From Bacteroidota bacterium (GTDB lineage: Bacteria; Bacteroidota; Bacteroidia; Bacteroidales; VadinHA17), in contig DAOWNN010000127.1 in assembly GCA_030642585.1 (NCBI GenBank), forward strand, positions 1 to 6,639: a DNA stretch of 6,639 nucleotides. Reading direction: 5' to 3'. The notes under the pieces were generated by a model. The model saw nothing but the letters and a program-made list of their open reading frames with translations, made no database searches and was not told the DNA's origin. Below, one piece after another: positions 1 to 6,639 of the stretch (its first letter is position 1; each line of letters opens with the position of its first letter). The translations under genes were made by a program, and so were the position numbers.

Positions 1-1368
1 CGACATATGTTCTTCCAGAATTTTCTCTATTTCTATTATAACTTCCGGATGTTTTTCAGCAATGTTTATTTTTTCAGAGGGATCAACATTCAGATTATAA
101 AGTAATGGTATTTCATGAACTGTTTTCTTATTACTTCCATATTCCGGCTGGGTAATGAAATGTGCTTTGTATTGACCCTTACGGATTGCATATACCTGTG
201 TTCCACGGTAGTAATACACTACATCGCGGGGACTTTTTCCAGTTCCTGACAGGACAGGGAATAAATCATAGCCATCATAGATGCGGTCTTCCGGAACTTC
301 GACATTTGCAAGATTACATAATGTGGGCAAGAGATCCATGGTTGTTCCCAATTCCATAACAACTTCAGGTTTTACTGTACCTGGATACCAGAAAATAGCC
401 GGTTCTCTCATTCCTCCCTCATAGGTTCCTCCTTTTCCTCCGCTTAATAAGCCTGCACTTCCACCATGTTCGTTAAAGATTAACCAGGGACCATTGTCAG
501 AGGTAAAAACAACAAGCGTGTTTTCATCCAACTCATTTCGTTCCAGGGCTGCCAGTATTTCCCCTACACTCCAATCCAACTCTTCGATGACATCGCCATA
601 GATCCCCCGGAGGCTTCTATTCTCAAACTCTTTTGAGCGGTAGAGTGGGACATGGGGCATTGAGTGGGCCAGATATAAAAAGAAAGGGCTTTCCTGGTTT
701 TCCTCAATAAACCTGACCGCTTCCTCAGTGTACCTCTTCGTAAGGGTAGTTTGGTCAGCCGGTCTTTCAATAATATCCGAATTTCTCATTAACGGAACAT
801 TAAAATAATCGGGACCTGGATTTCGACAGGCTTCAAGATAGGTCACACCTTGGTATTGGTGATCCATATCATTGCTATATGGAATACCAAAATAATAATC
901 GAAGCCATGAACACCAGGGGAGTATTGAGGCAGGTGTCCTAAATGCCACTTTCCAATGCAGGCAGTAGAATACCCAACAGTTTTCAATAAGGAGGCTATG
1001 GTAGGTTCACTGTCAGAAAGTCCTCCTTTTGAATCGGGAAAGAGAACCCTTCTTTTATCACTGCACATACCTGTGCGAGCGGGTAACTGACCGGTTAACA
1101 AACCAGCCCGACTGGGAGTACAGACGGGAGCAGCAACATAAAAATTGGTCCACTTTTGACCATCATTTGCCATCTGGTCAAGGTGGGGAGTTTTTATGGT
1201 TGGATTTCCATAAACCCCAACATCACCATATCCCATATCATCGGCAAAAATGATGATAAAATTGGGCGTTTTTTGCTCATTTGGTTTGATCCCGGAATTA
1301 CATCCATTTGATAATAATCCTATACCTGAACAACATAATAATAACTTGAAACATAGTGTGAATTTCAT
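1..1368 (-). CDS. Arylsulfatase A-like type I sulfatase, C-terminus cut by window edge
   Basis: Hydrolyses sulfate esters using a formylglycine made from cysteine. Translating the minus strand from the ATG at 1368 gives 456 codons with no stop down to base 1, so the gene is intact here and only the C-terminal end is missing. The formylglycine site CTPSR is at residues 83-87 (bases 1122-1108). Every active-site residue of human arylsulfatase A has a counterpart: D43/D44, C83, R87, K140 and H142 (in GKWHLG), S165 (in GIPYSND), H239, D291/N292 and K312 (in GGKGGTYEGG). The N-terminus is a hydrophobic signal ending SNGC; C23 is a possible lipoprotein cysteine, though the lipobox is weak and no acidic surface-export signal follows, so a periplasmic location is likely. 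It lies 54 nt after the other sulfatase, probably in the same operon. Its leader is A-rich with no Shine-Dalgarno sequence. The family (PF00884) is certain; the sulfate position and sugar it acts on cannot be told. Confidence 0.95.
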   Translation of the reverse strand, partial: MKFTLCFKLLLCCSGIGLLSNGCNSGIKPNEQKTPNFIIIFADDMGYGDVGVYGNPTIKTPHLDQMANDGQKWTNFYVAAPVCTPSRAGLLTGQLPARTGMCSDKRRVLFPDSKGGLSDSEPTIASLLKTVGYSTACIGKWHLGHLPQYSPGVHGFDYYFGIPYSNDMDHQYQGVTYLEACRNPGPDYFNVPLMRNSDIIERPADQTTLTKRYTEEAVRFIEENQESPFFLYLAHSMPHVPLYRSKEFENRSLRGIYGDVIEELDWSVGEILAALERNELDENTLVVFTSDNGPWLIFNEHGGSAGLLSGGKGGTYEGGMREPAIFWYPGTVKPEVVMELGTTMDLLPTLCNLANVEVPEDRIYDGYDLFPVLSGTGKSPRDVVYYYRGTQVYAIRKGQYKAHFITQPEYGSNKKTVHEIPLLYNLNVDPSEKINIAEKHPEVIIEIEKILEEHMS

Positions 1369-1422
1369 AATAACTGTTTGTTTATGATATATTATTAATA
1401 TTATGGTACAATTGTATTTCAA

Positions 1423-2859
1423 CTATAAACCATACCAATCACCTCCTTCATCGATCATTTCATTCCGAAGTTCCAACATTTTCTTCTTCATTGATTCAAC
1501 TAACTCAGGGAATTGATCCGATACATCATTTTCTTGCCCTTTATCAAGTTTCAGATTGTAAAGTTCAAAAAAAGTTGGGATTTGAGTCTTTAAATAATCC
1601 ATGTGATTTTCCCTGAAATACCACGGAGTGATATTGGCCAGTTTACCCTCATCCAGGCTTTCGGCTTTTGGAATTAGCTTTTGATATCCAAGAAGGCACC
1701 AATCTCCGTCCCGTAGCATGCAAACAGGGTCGTGAAAATATCGGTAGAAGAAAATTGGTTCGGTTCTTTCAATTTCTGTCTCTTCACCCAGAAACACAGG
1801 TGACAAATTGATGCCATCTATAATACGATCCGAGGGCGCCGGAATCTCTGTGATACTTGCTATCGAAGGAAGTATATCTGTAAAACTCCCTGGCATTTTA
1901 CATACTTTACCTTTAGCAATTTTTATGGGCCATTTTATGATGAATGGGACACGAACCCCGCCCTCGTAGTTAAAACATTTTTCTCCCCGAAAGGGATCGT
2001 TGGAATGGTCCCACCTGGAACCGTTGTCTGAAGAGAATATGATGATGGTGTTTTTATCTAATTCCTTTTCCGACAGATAAGCCAGTAGTTTTCCAACGGC
2101 TATATCCATATTCTCAATAGCCCCATAATAGTCCTGATTATATGTATGTCTACTAGTTAACTCTTCTGGTGCGGCAACTTTCAAATGGGGTTCGTTAAAC
2201 CATACATTCATAAAAAAAGGAGCGTCTTCTTTTCTATTTGTTTCCAGCCAATTAATAGCTTCGTTCACAACCAAACTACAGGCATATCCTTCTAATGGCC
2301 CAACAGGATTGCCGTTTCGGTAGTAGTTATCAGGATTCTTATGGGATGGTTTGGCATTGTTATAGGAGAAAAAACTATAATCAAATCCTTGATCGTTAGG
2401 CAGTGGCTGATTTGTACCTTTTGAAGTTAAATGCCATTTGCCAAAATGCCCTGTTCTGTATTCTCCATCTTTCAATAATTCAGCAATGGTAATTTCTTCT
2501 GATCGTAAGTGCATTGGGCAATTCTCTGGAAGGTAATTGTATATTCCAACCCTGGTAGCATTTCGTCCAGTTATTAACGCGGATCTTGATGGTGAACATA
2601 CTGCTGCCCCACAATAGAAATCAGTAAATAGCATTCCTTGGTCCGCAATAGCATCGATATTTGGTGTTTGTGAGGTAGGAGGCTTATCAGAAGATTTGTC
2701 AAGATTAAAACTCCGGAAGCAAGAAACATCATTATACCCTAAATCATCAGCTAAAATCAGGATAATATTCGGAGGAACAGGACTTTCAATAATGCCATTA
2801 CAAACTGGGAAAGTGAATAGAAAAAGAAAAGGAAAAAATAGAATTTTTATATGTTTCAT
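1423..2859 (-). CDS. Secreted type I (formylglycine) sulfatase, complete, 478 aa
   Basis: Predicted sulfatase (PF00884 alkaline-phosphatase fold) that removes sulfate from glycan fragments. I chose the ATG at 2859 because it is followed at once by a signal peptide (residues 1 to about 22: basic MKHIK, then a Phe/Leu-rich core). In-frame ATGs at 2919 and 2907 would add up to 20 polar residues ahead of the signal and lie inside the hairpin at 2892-2948. Catalytic residues: metal ligands D37/D38 (in LADDLGY), formylglycine site CSPSR at 88-92 (bases 2598-2584), K141 and H143 (in GKWHL), H225 (in FNEPHL), D278/N279 (in SSDNGS) and K294. The C-terminal subdomain runs from about residue 365 to 478; length is normal and the stop is TAG. 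Compared with the neighbouring sulfatase it has 10 extra residues at about 48-64 and many cysteines. Probably periplasmic; C20 is a poor lipobox candidate. Activation needs an FGE or anSME-type enzyme, not seen here. The specificity subfamily is not assigned. Confidence 0.95.
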   Translation of the reverse strand: MKHIKILFFPFLFLFTFPVCNGIIESPVPPNIILILADDLGYNDVSCFRSFNLDKSSDKPPTSQTPNIDAIADQGMLFTDFYCGAAVCSPSRSALITGRNATRVGIYNYLPENCPMHLRSEEITIAELLKDGEYRTGHFGKWHLTSKGTNQPLPNDQGFDYSFFSYNNAKPSHKNPDNYYRNGNPVGPLEGYACSLVVNEAINWLETNRKEDAPFFMNVWFNEPHLKVAAPEELTSRHTYNQDYYGAIENMDIAVGKLLAYLSEKELDKNTIIIFSSDNGSRWDHSNDPFRGEKCFNYEGGVRVPFIIKWPIKIAKGKVCKMPGSFTDILPSIASITEIPAPSDRIIDGINLSPVFLGEETEIERTEPIFFYRYFHDPVCMLRDGDWCLLGYQKLIPKAESLDEGKLANITPWYFRENHMDYLKTQIPTFFELYNLKLDKGQENDVSDQFPELVESMKKKMLELRNEMIDEGGDWYGL

Positions 2860-2891
2860 TATAATGCAAGGTATACGGTGAAAATAGTTGA

Positions 2892-2948
2892 ACTTATTCC
2901 TGCCCATCCGTCTAGTCAAAACAGGCAGACAGACAGGCAGGGATAAGT
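2892..2948 (-). repeat. 57-nt inverted repeat, 23-bp hairpin between susD and sulfatase
   Basis: Outer arms 2892-2904 and 2936-2948 are complementary at 12 of 13 positions (exception 2898/2942). The stem continues without a gap through 2905-2914 paired with 2926-2935, leaving the 11-nt loop 2915-2925. In minus-strand RNA the whole stem has 18 Watson-Crick pairs, 4 G-U pairs (2905/2935, 2906/2934, 2909/2931, 2914/2926) and one A-C mismatch. It starts 19 nt after the susD stop and ends 32 nt before the sulfatase start. Only a short U4 run follows about 9 nt later, so it is not a classic intrinsic terminator. It could be a partial terminator, an mRNA-stabilising or processing hairpin, or a copy of a dispersed palindromic repeat. 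The structure is visible in the sequence; the role is inferred. Confidence 0.75.
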
Positions 2949-2967
2949 CAAATAAATAGAGTAATCA

Positions 2968-4530
2968 TTACCAACCCGGATTTTGATCCAGGTTTTCATT
3001 TAAGGCCATCTCACTGTCGGGAATAGGCAAAAGCTGGTAGTGTTCTAAGTATCCGGCAGGAAATTTTGTTTCTATTATATTTCCTTCATGATCCTTAACT
3101 TCAATCGGGTAGATATCCGCACCAATATTCCATCTTTTGACATCTGCCCAGTATCTGCCTTCCAATGCAAATTCGATACGACGTTCGTGTCTTAACCTAT
3201 CACGTGCTTCTGTTTGAGAAAGCCCCATGGAAAGTGATGTAATTTTCACATCATCACGTTCTGTCCTTATGCGGTTAATTATGGTAACTGCGTCATCTAT
3301 ACTTCCACCTGTTTCAATCAGGGCTTCTGCTTTGGCCAGAAGCACATCCGCATACCTTAAAACAATATCATTTAAAGACGACTGTCCTGAAGGCGGCAAT
3401 TCTGACATCGGCTCGATCCGGTATTTCCTGGCACTTAAATGCTTCAGCCTATTTCCCGGATGATTATAGGCCCCTCCTGGATATAAATAATTGGGGAATT
3501 GATAACCCAGAATAAATGCTCCGGGTACAACAATTGTAAATTCCAGACGTGGATCTCTCCCAACATAAGGATTATCCGGATCAACTGCCGACCCATCGAT
3601 CATTTCATAGGCATCCACTAAATTGTCCGTTGGAACATAGCGACTTCCTCTGGTCCAGCTTCCAGTGCCAGTGCCACAATACTGATCGTGCAAAGAACCC
3701 TGGGAGTTTTCTCCTCTCATGTATTGAATATCAAACAAGACTTCCGGGTTATTTTCATTTGCCTCCATGAACAATCCTTCGTAGCTCTGGAACAGGGAAT
3801 ACTTTCCTAATGCATCAATTTGTTCAATTATCTCCAGCACCTCGCTATATTTGTTTTGATATAAATAAGCCCGCATCTTCATTCCTAAGGCTGCTCCTAA
3901 TGAAGCTCTGCCAAGCTCAGGAGCATCTTCATCGAGATTCGCTATTGCGATATCATAGTCATCAATAACCTGATTCCATGTTTCCTCTAGTGAAGCCCGG
4001 GAAATGGTCCTTGCTTCTTCTGTGGTAAGTGATGTTTCAATGATTGGGACACCTCCATAGGATTCTGCTAACAAGGAATAGGCAAGGCCCCGTAAAAAGT
4101 GGGTTTCTGCTTCAAATGTGGATTTTAGATCTGCACTTAGCTCCACATCATCCAAGACCTGGAGTAAATAGTTTGCACGAAAAATTATGCTATAACATCT
4201 TGTCCAGCGATAGGTAACAATATGTCCGTCACTTGACAAAAGCTGTCCATTCCCACATTTTGCAATAGGCGTGTTTCCCCAATTATGAGCATTGGGAGTA
4301 GCCCCATCAAGAACTCCAAATCCAAACAATCCCTGGTTATAAATGGATCTTTCCCGTAATTGAGCGTAGACTCCATTTAATAACAGCTTGATATCATCTT
4401 CGTTTTCTGGAAAAGTAGCAGAAGTAATCTTGCCTTCTGGAAGGAAATCCAGATATTCATCTGTACAACTATTAGGGAATAGAAGCAAAAATGAAATTAA
4501 AACATATGCTATAATATTTCTAGGTTTCAT
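2968..4530 (-). CDS. SusD/RagB family outer-membrane glycan-binding lipoprotein, 520 aa
   Basis: Cell-surface lipoprotein that acts as the lid of the SusC transporter and binds oligosaccharides for import. The start at 4530 gives MKPRN, a hydrophobic segment and then a lipoprotein cysteine at C22 (FPNSC). The following TDEYLD is acidic, as expected for Bacteroidota surface-lipoprotein export. The SusD-like N-terminal domain (PF14322 type) spans about 23-210 and includes a helical repeat around FLRGLAY (145-151). The RagB/SusD C-terminal domain (PF07980 type) covers about 260-520, with GRDPRLEFTI (324-333), LRYADVLLAKAEAL (391-404), the family hallmark RRIEFALEGRYWADVKRW (450-467), and the typical ending NPGW. 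The length of 520 is normal. The start lies 4 nt after the susC stop, so translation is probably coupled. A frame extending back to 4632 exists but would bury the signal peptide. The ligand cannot be predicted from sequence; the sulfatases downstream suggest a sulfated glycan. Confidence 0.97.
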   Translation of the reverse strand: MKPRNIIAYVLISFLLLFPNSCTDEYLDFLPEGKITSATFPENEDDIKLLLNGVYAQLRERSIYNQGLFGFGVLDGATPNAHNWGNTPIAKCGNGQLLSSDGHIVTYRWTRCYSIIFRANYLLQVLDDVELSADLKSTFEAETHFLRGLAYSLLAESYGGVPIIETSLTTEEARTISRASLEETWNQVIDDYDIAIANLDEDAPELGRASLGAALGMKMRAYLYQNKYSEVLEIIEQIDALGKYSLFQSYEGLFMEANENNPEVLFDIQYMRGENSQGSLHDQYCGTGTGSWTRGSRYVPTDNLVDAYEMIDGSAVDPDNPYVGRDPRLEFTIVVPGAFILGYQFPNYLYPGGAYNHPGNRLKHLSARKYRIEPMSELPPSGQSSLNDIVLRYADVLLAKAEALIETGGSIDDAVTIINRIRTERDDVKITSLSMGLSQTEARDRLRHERRIEFALEGRYWADVKRWNIGADIYPIEVKDHEGNIIETKFPAGYLEHYQLLPIPDSEMALNENLDQNPGW

Positions 4531-4537
4531 GGCTTTA
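4528..4537 (-). other. susC stop / susD start junction (4-nt spacer)
   Basis: The susC stop TAA (4537-4535) is followed by AGCC and then the susD ATG (4530-4528). No Shine-Dalgarno sequence precedes the start; the upstream bases are A/T-rich susC coding sequence. Such tight spacing means co-transcription and suggests translational coupling, which would suit a receptor and lid made in equal amounts. Confidence 0.8.
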
Positions 4538-6639
4538 AAAATTAAGATTAATACCCATTGAGATAATTCTTGGAACTGGATATAAACTGTATCCCGAATT
4601 AAACGTACTCCTTTCTGGATCATACCCCTCATAGCCTTTACTTACTATTGTAAAAACATTTTGAGCATTCGCATAGAAATAGATTCTTTGGACTCCTAAG
4701 CGGGATGCAAATTGATCCGGACAAGCATATCCCAACTGAATGTTCTTCATTTTCAAAAAACTCAATTGGTGTACCCAATAGGAAGAAGGAGAATTATCCC
4801 AGGAGTTGTTATATTTCAGACTGGGGTGATCTGTATCTGTATTCTCAGGAGTCCATGCATCTCTCCAGCGGGTTGAAAGAACTCTATTTTCCCATGATAC
4901 ATGTGTATAGTTATTCTGAGTATAGACATTTACGCCAGCTAGCCCCTGCAACAACATACTCAAATCAAATCCTTTATACTTTATGCTTGTAGATAATCCA
5001 AATGTAAGTTTCGGTATAGTATTGCCCAGGTCCTGTTTATCTTCAAACCCCATCTTGCCATCATTATTCACATCTTCGAATTTCAAATTCCCAGCGGTTG
5101 GGGTGTAACCGCTTGAATGCATGTGGCTTGCTGCCTCATCATCAGATTGGTAAATACCAACTGACTTATACCCATATAGCGTATTGAAAGAATACCCTTC
5201 TCTTATCAAATATAACTGGTCGGGTGATTGGCCTCCCCTGAACTTCGTAACTTCATTATTAATATAAGTTACATTCACGCCTACATTGAATCCCAATTGT
5301 TCCCTGCTGAATTTCCGGTTATTATAATTAACTACAAATTCAAATCCGTTGTTCTGCATTTCGCCAACATTTTCAAAGGGAGCAGTAATACCCCCCATGA
5401 GCAAGGGAATAGGTAACTGGACAAGAATATCCGTAGTCGTTTTCTGAAAATAATCGGCTTCCATGTTTATCCTGTTTCTAAAGAGGCCAATATCGACTCC
5501 GATATCGAGGGTGGTGCTAGTTTCCCATGTGATATCCTCATCAATCAAGGAGGTAACCGCAGCGCCTGGTGCAAAACTCCCGTTATAATTATAACTCAAA
5601 TCATTGTTTTGGTCGATTACTGTTAAGTAGGGCCAATATCCGGCAATATTCTGGTTTCCAAGCTGTCCCCATGAAGCGCGCAATTTTAGATTAGAAAAAG
5701 CACTCTGGTTCTGCATGAATTCTTCCTCAATGACTCTCCAACCTGCCGAAAATCCCGGGAAAATACCCCATCTGTTTCCTTCCTTAAAACGAGAAGACCC
5801 ATCCGCCCGAAGATTGACCTCAAACAAGTATTTATCCTTTAAGGCATAGTTCATTCGGCCGAAGTATGAAAAGATCTTCACTCCAACCATATCACCTTCA
5901 GCCACAATTCCCGAAGTACCGGCATTAACTTGTGTCAGGCCTTCTTTAGGTGGTTCAGTTCTGCGGGCATAAACATTTCTGATTTTGCGATCTTCCAGTT
6001 GTATTCCTGCGATGGCTGAAAAATTATGGATTTGACCAAATCTTTTGCTATAATTAAGTGTGGCAAATATATTATTGTCAATGTCAGAAACATGCTTTCT
6101 GTTAATTTCCAGACCTTCCCTATTATAATTCTTAGTAATAGTTTCAACTCCAGTGTCGGTATAACCATAAACACTCGTGTTATGTTTGTCTACTAAATCC
6201 CAGTTACCGGTAGAAGCAAATGTGGTCTTAAAAGACAAATGATCAGTGAATTTGATTTCGGTAAAGGCACTTATTGTAACAAAATGCTCCTCAGTCGCAG
6301 TTAAGCCATTGGCCGCATCAATCAAAGGATTTCGATTGTCATACAGCAGAGCTCCAGTCTGGTCATATGCCTGAACAGAACCAAACCGGCCATCACTGGT
6401 AAAAGGTGCAATATAAGGTGCTGCTCCTCCAAGCATTTCAAAGACCCGGCCTAACGAACCATATAGATAGTCAGCATATGGTTCTTCGGAATTCCTTCTT
6501 ATATAATTAAATCGGCCACCAACTATTAACCAGTCAGTCACATTTGATTCCAAATTTGCCCTTATCCCATACCTTTCTGATTTTGTGCTTGGTACCATTC
6601 CATCCTGGCTCAGATAATTAAAAGAAAGAAATGAAGATA
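4535..6639 (-). CDS. SusC/RagA family TonB-dependent transporter, N-terminus beyond window edge
   Basis: Outer-membrane beta-barrel that imports SusD-bound oligosaccharides using TonB energy. The frame is open to the right edge: 13 codons precede the first in-window ATG at 6598 and read as normal SusC sequence (…FNYLSQDG), so that ATG is internal. The visible part is 700 residues, numbered here from the codon at 6637. It lacks the signal peptide, the carboxypeptidase-regulatory-like domain and most or all of the plug; full-length relatives are usually about 1000-1100 residues. Recognisable SusC barrel motifs are WGQLGNQNI (323-331), REGYSFNTLYGY (479-490), a DxNxDGxxxxxD loop (522-533), FDLSMLLQGLAG (557-568), and a terminal beta-strand ending NLNF (697-700). 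The final Phe is typical for recognition by the outer-membrane assembly machinery. It is the first gene of the visible operon; promoter and regulator would lie to the right. The substrate is not deducible; the context suggests a sulfated glycan. Confidence 0.97.
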   Translation of the reverse strand, partial: SSFLSFNYLSQDGMVPSTKSERYGIRANLESNVTDWLIVGGRFNYIRRNSEEPYADYLYGSLGRVFEMLGGAAPYIAPFTSDGRFGSVQAYDQTGALLYDNRNPLIDAANGLTATEEHFVTISAFTEIKFTDHLSFKTTFASTGNWDLVDKHNTSVYGYTDTGVETITKNYNREGLEINRKHVSDIDNNIFATLNYSKRFGQIHNFSAIAGIQLEDRKIRNVYARRTEPPKEGLTQVNAGTSGIVAEGDMVGVKIFSYFGRMNYALKDKYLFEVNLRADGSSRFKEGNRWGIFPGFSAGWRVIEEEFMQNQSAFSNLKLRASWGQLGNQNIAGYWPYLTVIDQNNDLSYNYNGSFAPGAAVTSLIDEDITWETSTTLDIGVDIGLFRNRINMEADYFQKTTTDILVQLPIPLLMGGITAPFENVGEMQNNGFEFVVNYNNRKFSREQLGFNVGVNVTYINNEVTKFRGGQSPDQLYLIREGYSFNTLYGYKSVGIYQSDDEAASHMHSSGYTPTAGNLKFEDVNNDGKMGFEDKQDLGNTIPKLTFGLSTSIKYKGFDLSMLLQGLAGVNVYTQNNYTHVSWENRVLSTRWRDAWTPENTDTDHPSLKYNNSWDNSPSSYWVHQLSFLKMKNIQLGYACPDQFASRLGVQRIYFYANAQNVFTIVSKGYEGYDPERSTFNSGYSLYPVPRIISMGINLNF

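Noticed and set aside
1029..1253. Plus-strand frame of 74 codons
   Set aside because: It is antisense to conserved sulfatase sequence, including the formylglycine site, and has no recognisable domain or leader.
1..1368. Suspected broken or frameshifted sulfatase gene, since only short complete frames occur here
   Set aside because: Codon-by-codon translation of the minus strand from 1368 is open to base 1 with all motifs in one frame; it merely lacks its stop because the window ends.
1389..1416. Small palindromes between the sulfatases: 1389-1404 (one mismatched pair) and TACAATTGTA at 1407-1416
   Set aside because: They are short, almost pure A/T, and expected by chance in such a spacer; not enough to call an operator or terminator.
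2860..2919. Longer sulfatase start at 2919 or 2907
   Set aside because: Both lie in the hairpin and add a polar extension ahead of the signal peptide; the ATG at 2859 directly precedes it.
2860..2967. Internal promoter of the Bacteroidota TTTG / TAnnTTTG type before the first sulfatase
   Set aside because: TTTG-like pieces occur (for example in TTATTTG) but no TAnnTTTG with a correctly spaced -33 TTTG was found.
4531..4632. Longer SusD start at 4632
   Set aside because: It would overlap susC by about 100 nt and put 34 residues before the lipoprotein signal; the ATG at 4530 gives a proper signal with C22.
5935..6174. Minus-strand frame of 79 codons within susC
   Set aside because: It is in an alternative frame fully inside the transporter gene and resembles no protein I recognise.

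Overview
The window is part of a polysaccharide utilization locus (PUL) from a member of the Bacteroidota. Evidence for the phylum: a SusC/SusD pair (a combination essentially confined to Bacteroidota), a surface-lipoprotein signal on the SusD protein, no Shine-Dalgarno sequences but A/T-rich leaders before the starts, and a moderately AT-rich composition (judged by eye, not computed). Genus and habitat cannot be read from the sequence.

All four genes lie on the minus strand, so transcription runs from high to low coordinates. From right to left they are: (1) 6639-4535, the C-terminal 700 residues of a SusC-type TonB-dependent outer-membrane transporter, whose N-terminus lies beyond the right edge; (2) 4530-2968, a complete SusD/RagB glycan-binding lipoprotein starting 4 nt after the susC stop; (3) 2859-1423, a complete 478-residue secreted type I sulfatase with formylglycine site CSPSR; (4) 1368-1, a second type I sulfatase resembling arylsulfatase A, with site CTPSR, open to the left edge and lacking only its C-terminal end. 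The gaps are 4, 108 and 54 nt. The genes look like one operon and no internal promoter is evident.

Inferred function: SusC and SusD capture and import oligosaccharides across the outer membrane, and the two exported sulfatases remove sulfate esters so that the glycan can be degraded. The target is therefore probably a sulfated glycan (algal polysaccharide, glycosaminoglycan or mucin type), but the window does not say which. No glycoside hydrolase, lyase, regulator or sulfatase-activating enzyme is present here.

The main unexplained element is in the 108-nt gap between susD and the first sulfatase: a 57-nt inverted repeat (2892-2948). In the transcribed strand it can fold into a 23-bp stem (18 Watson-Crick pairs, 4 G-U pairs, 1 mismatch) with an 11-nt loop. 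It may adjust expression between the abundant SusCD proteins and the sulfatases, or it may be a copy of a dispersed intergenic repeat. I found no RNA gene, insertion sequence, CRISPR array or convincing promoter, and no gene-free stretch longer than 108 nt. Otherwise this is an ordinary PUL segment and I see no sign of a new kind of system.
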